From assembly GCF_052076105.1 (NCBI RefSeq), contig NZ_CP197245.1, positions 2,480,001-2,544,000 of the forward strand: 64,000 nucleotides of DNA. Direction: 5' to 3'. Position numbers and translations under genes: made by a program. Shown in pieces: positions 62,664 to 64,000 of this stretch. Within the stretch, counting starts at the first letter, position 1, and every line of letters starts with the position of its first letter. The stretch comes from Tardiphaga sp052076105. GTDB taxonomy: Bacteria; Pseudomonadota; Alphaproteobacteria; Rhizobiales; Xanthobacteraceae. A model generated the notes under the pieces. The model was not told where the DNA came from. It saw nothing but the letters and a program-made list of their open reading frames with translations, and did not search any database.

Positions 62664-64000
62664 CAATGGTCTCCCTGGGTGGTGTGAACAGGCATCGCCT
62701 CCAAATCGGCAGGCGAAGCTTCGCGGCGGAACAGGACGTAGAGCGCTGGAAGAACCAGCAGCGTGAGGATGGTGGACGAGACGATGCCGCCGATCACAAC
62801 CGTGGCCAGCGGGCGCTGCACTTCGGCGCCCGCCCCCGTCGCGATGGCCATCGGCACGAAGCCGAGCGAGGCCACCAGCGCGGTCATCATCACCGGACGC
62901 AGGCGTGTCAGCGCGCCTTCGCGGACGGCTTCGACGATCTTCATGCCCTCGGAGCGCAGCCGCTCGATGAAGGTGATGATGACGAGACCGTTGAGCACCG
63001 CCACGCCCGAAAGCGCGATGAAGCCGATGCCCGCGCTGATCGACAGCGGAATGTCACGCAGCAGCAGCGCGAAGATGCCGCCCGTGAGCGCCAGCGGCAC
63101 GCCGCTGAAGACCAGCAACGCATCAGCCACGGAGCCGAGGCTGATGAACAGCAGGAGGAAGATCAGCGCCAAGGCCACCGGCACCACGATGGTCAGGCGT
63201 TTAGTGGCGGAGACCAACTGCTCGAACTGGCCGCCCCAGCCGATCCAGTAACCCGCCGGCAGTTTCACCTTTTCCGCGACCTGCGCTTGCGCGTCGCCGA
63301 CGAAGGAGCCGAGATCACGGCCACGCACATTCGCGGTCACCACGATACGGCGCTTGCCGTTCTCGCGGCTGATCTGGTTCGGGCCCGGCGCGACGTCGAT
63401 GGAAGCCACCGCCGACAGCGGCGTGTAGCGCATCTGCGCCAGCGACGAGTTGCTGTTGAACGACGCCCTTGTGGTGGCTGCGGCGGGTGCTTCGGCGGCC
63501 GGCAGGGGGATCGGCAGATTCTTCATCGCCTCGACATCCGCGCGCATCTGCTCGGGCAGACGCACCACCAGAAGGAAGCGACGATCACCCTCAAAAACGA
63601 GCCCGGCATTCTTGCCGCCAATCGCCGTTTCGACCACGCTCTGGACATCCTGAACGCTGAGGCCGAGACGCGACAGGGCTGGACGATCGAGCTTCACGGT
63701 CAGCACCGGCAGACCGGCCACCTGCTCGGTCTTCACATCGGCCGCACCGGGCACGCCGCGCAGGACGGCCTCGACCTTCCCGGCCGTCTCCAGCAATTTG
63801 TCGAGATCATCACCAAAAATCTTCACGCCGACGTCGCTGCGAACGCCCGAGATCAGTTCGTTGAATCGCATCTGGATCGGCTGCGTCAGCTCATAGACAT
63901 TGCCCGGCAAGAGCTCGCCCTGCCGCTCGATGGCGGCGACGACATCGGCCTTGCTGCGCTTTGGGTCCGGCCACTGGTCGCGTGGCTTCAGCATGATGAT
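62663..64000 (-). CDS. Heavy-metal efflux RND permease (HME type), N-terminal part beyond the window
   Basis: C-terminal about 445 residues of a CusA/CzcA-family proton-driven exporter. It contains a pore-domain stretch (GVKIFGDDLDKLLETAGKVEAVL), the helices with VPVALALIFLLLFISLGSVADALLVFSGVPLALTGGIFALLL, the GVAVLNGLVIITFIERLRSEG hairpin and a last long block ending LPALYVLF. The family pumps copper, silver, zinc, cobalt or cadmium across the envelope, together with a periplasmic adaptor and an outer-membrane channel that would be encoded to the right. The metal cannot be predicted without the N-terminal half. Confidence 0.93.
   Translation of the reverse strand: MIMLKPRDQWPDPKRSKADVVAAIERQGELLPGNVYELTQPIQMRFNELISGVRSDVGVKIFGDDLDKLLETAGKVEAVLRGVPGAADVKTEQVAGLPVLTVKLDRPALSRLGLSVQDVQSVVETAIGGKNAGLVFEGDRRFLLVVRLPEQMRADVEAMKNLPIPLPAAEAPAAATTRASFNSNSSLAQMRYTPLSAVASIDVAPGPNQISRENGKRRIVVTANVRGRDLGSFVGDAQAQVAEKVKLPAGYWIGWGGQFEQLVSATKRLTIVVPVALALIFLLLFISLGSVADALLVFSGVPLALTGGIFALLLRDIPLSISAGIGFIALSGVAVLNGLVIITFIERLRSEGMKIVEAVREGALTRLRPVMMTALVASLGFVPMAIATGAGAEVQRPLATVVIGGIVSSTILTLLVLPALYVLFRREASPADLEAMPVHTTQGDH

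Overview
This is a GC-rich alphaproteobacterial chromosome segment. The best fit is the Nitrobacteraceae (Bradyrhizobium, Rhodopseudomonas, Tardiphaga or Afipia relatives). The evidence is the amiC-rne pair, the accB-accC block beside a type II dehydroquinase, the aat/DUF2155/NDUFA12-like/nrdJ neighbourhood, and families common in that group (BA14K, DUF1236, DUF6894, DUF3313). I found no rRNA, tRNA, CRISPR array, intact transposase or phage gene. Family names come from reading the translated sequence only; no database search was run.

Layout. 1-8.2 kb: partial amiC, a roughly 690-base leader, rne with a very His-rich insertion, dctA, and an aminotransferase-bioY pair. 8.2-20.1 kb: a BepA-like protease, then a mostly envelope and signalling block (DUF3313 lipoprotein with a two-component system, patatin lipoprotein, class III cyclase, Tat-type metallo-beta-lactamase-fold protein, chemoreceptor, GGDEF protein). 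20.2-25.5 kb: DsbA-like protein, CDF transporter, PQQ dehydrogenase with a C-terminal anchor, and small secreted or cytosolic proteins. 25.8-32.7 kb: aroQ, accB, accC, a three-gene kinase/receiver cassette, a phosphoesterase and a cNMP-binding protein. 33.0-36.2 kb: a complete-looking URC1-like/URC4-like/upp set, the bacterial counterpart of the URC uracil-degradation pathway. 36.2-43.4 kb: DASS transporter, an extradiol-dioxygenase-like/DoxX pair with a divergent LysR gene, NDH-2-like dehydrogenase, aat and the DUF2155 protein. 43.7-50.2 kb: a catabolic cassette (SDR, esterase, GFA protein, GntR/FCD regulator, TRAP transporter, second aroQ). 50.3-57.7 kb: NDUFA12-like subunit, BA14K protein, GAF kinase, a decayed DMT transporter and nrdJ. 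57.9-64 kb: a less compact region with an unrecognised 467-residue protein, small proteins, repeat hairpins, a possible LuxR-type remnant and a heavy-metal RND gene cut by the window end.

How the genes fit together. Core functions (RNA decay, cell-wall hydrolysis, fatty-acid and shikimate precursors, B12-dependent ribonucleotide reduction, N-end-rule tagging) are interrupted by accessory blocks for signalling and substrate use. The most informative pairings are URC1/URC4/upp (pyrimidine nitrogen scavenging) and the TRAP transporter with its own dehydroquinase (possible uptake and use of quinate- or shikimate-type compounds). Several candidate small genes shorter than 60 codons are also listed.
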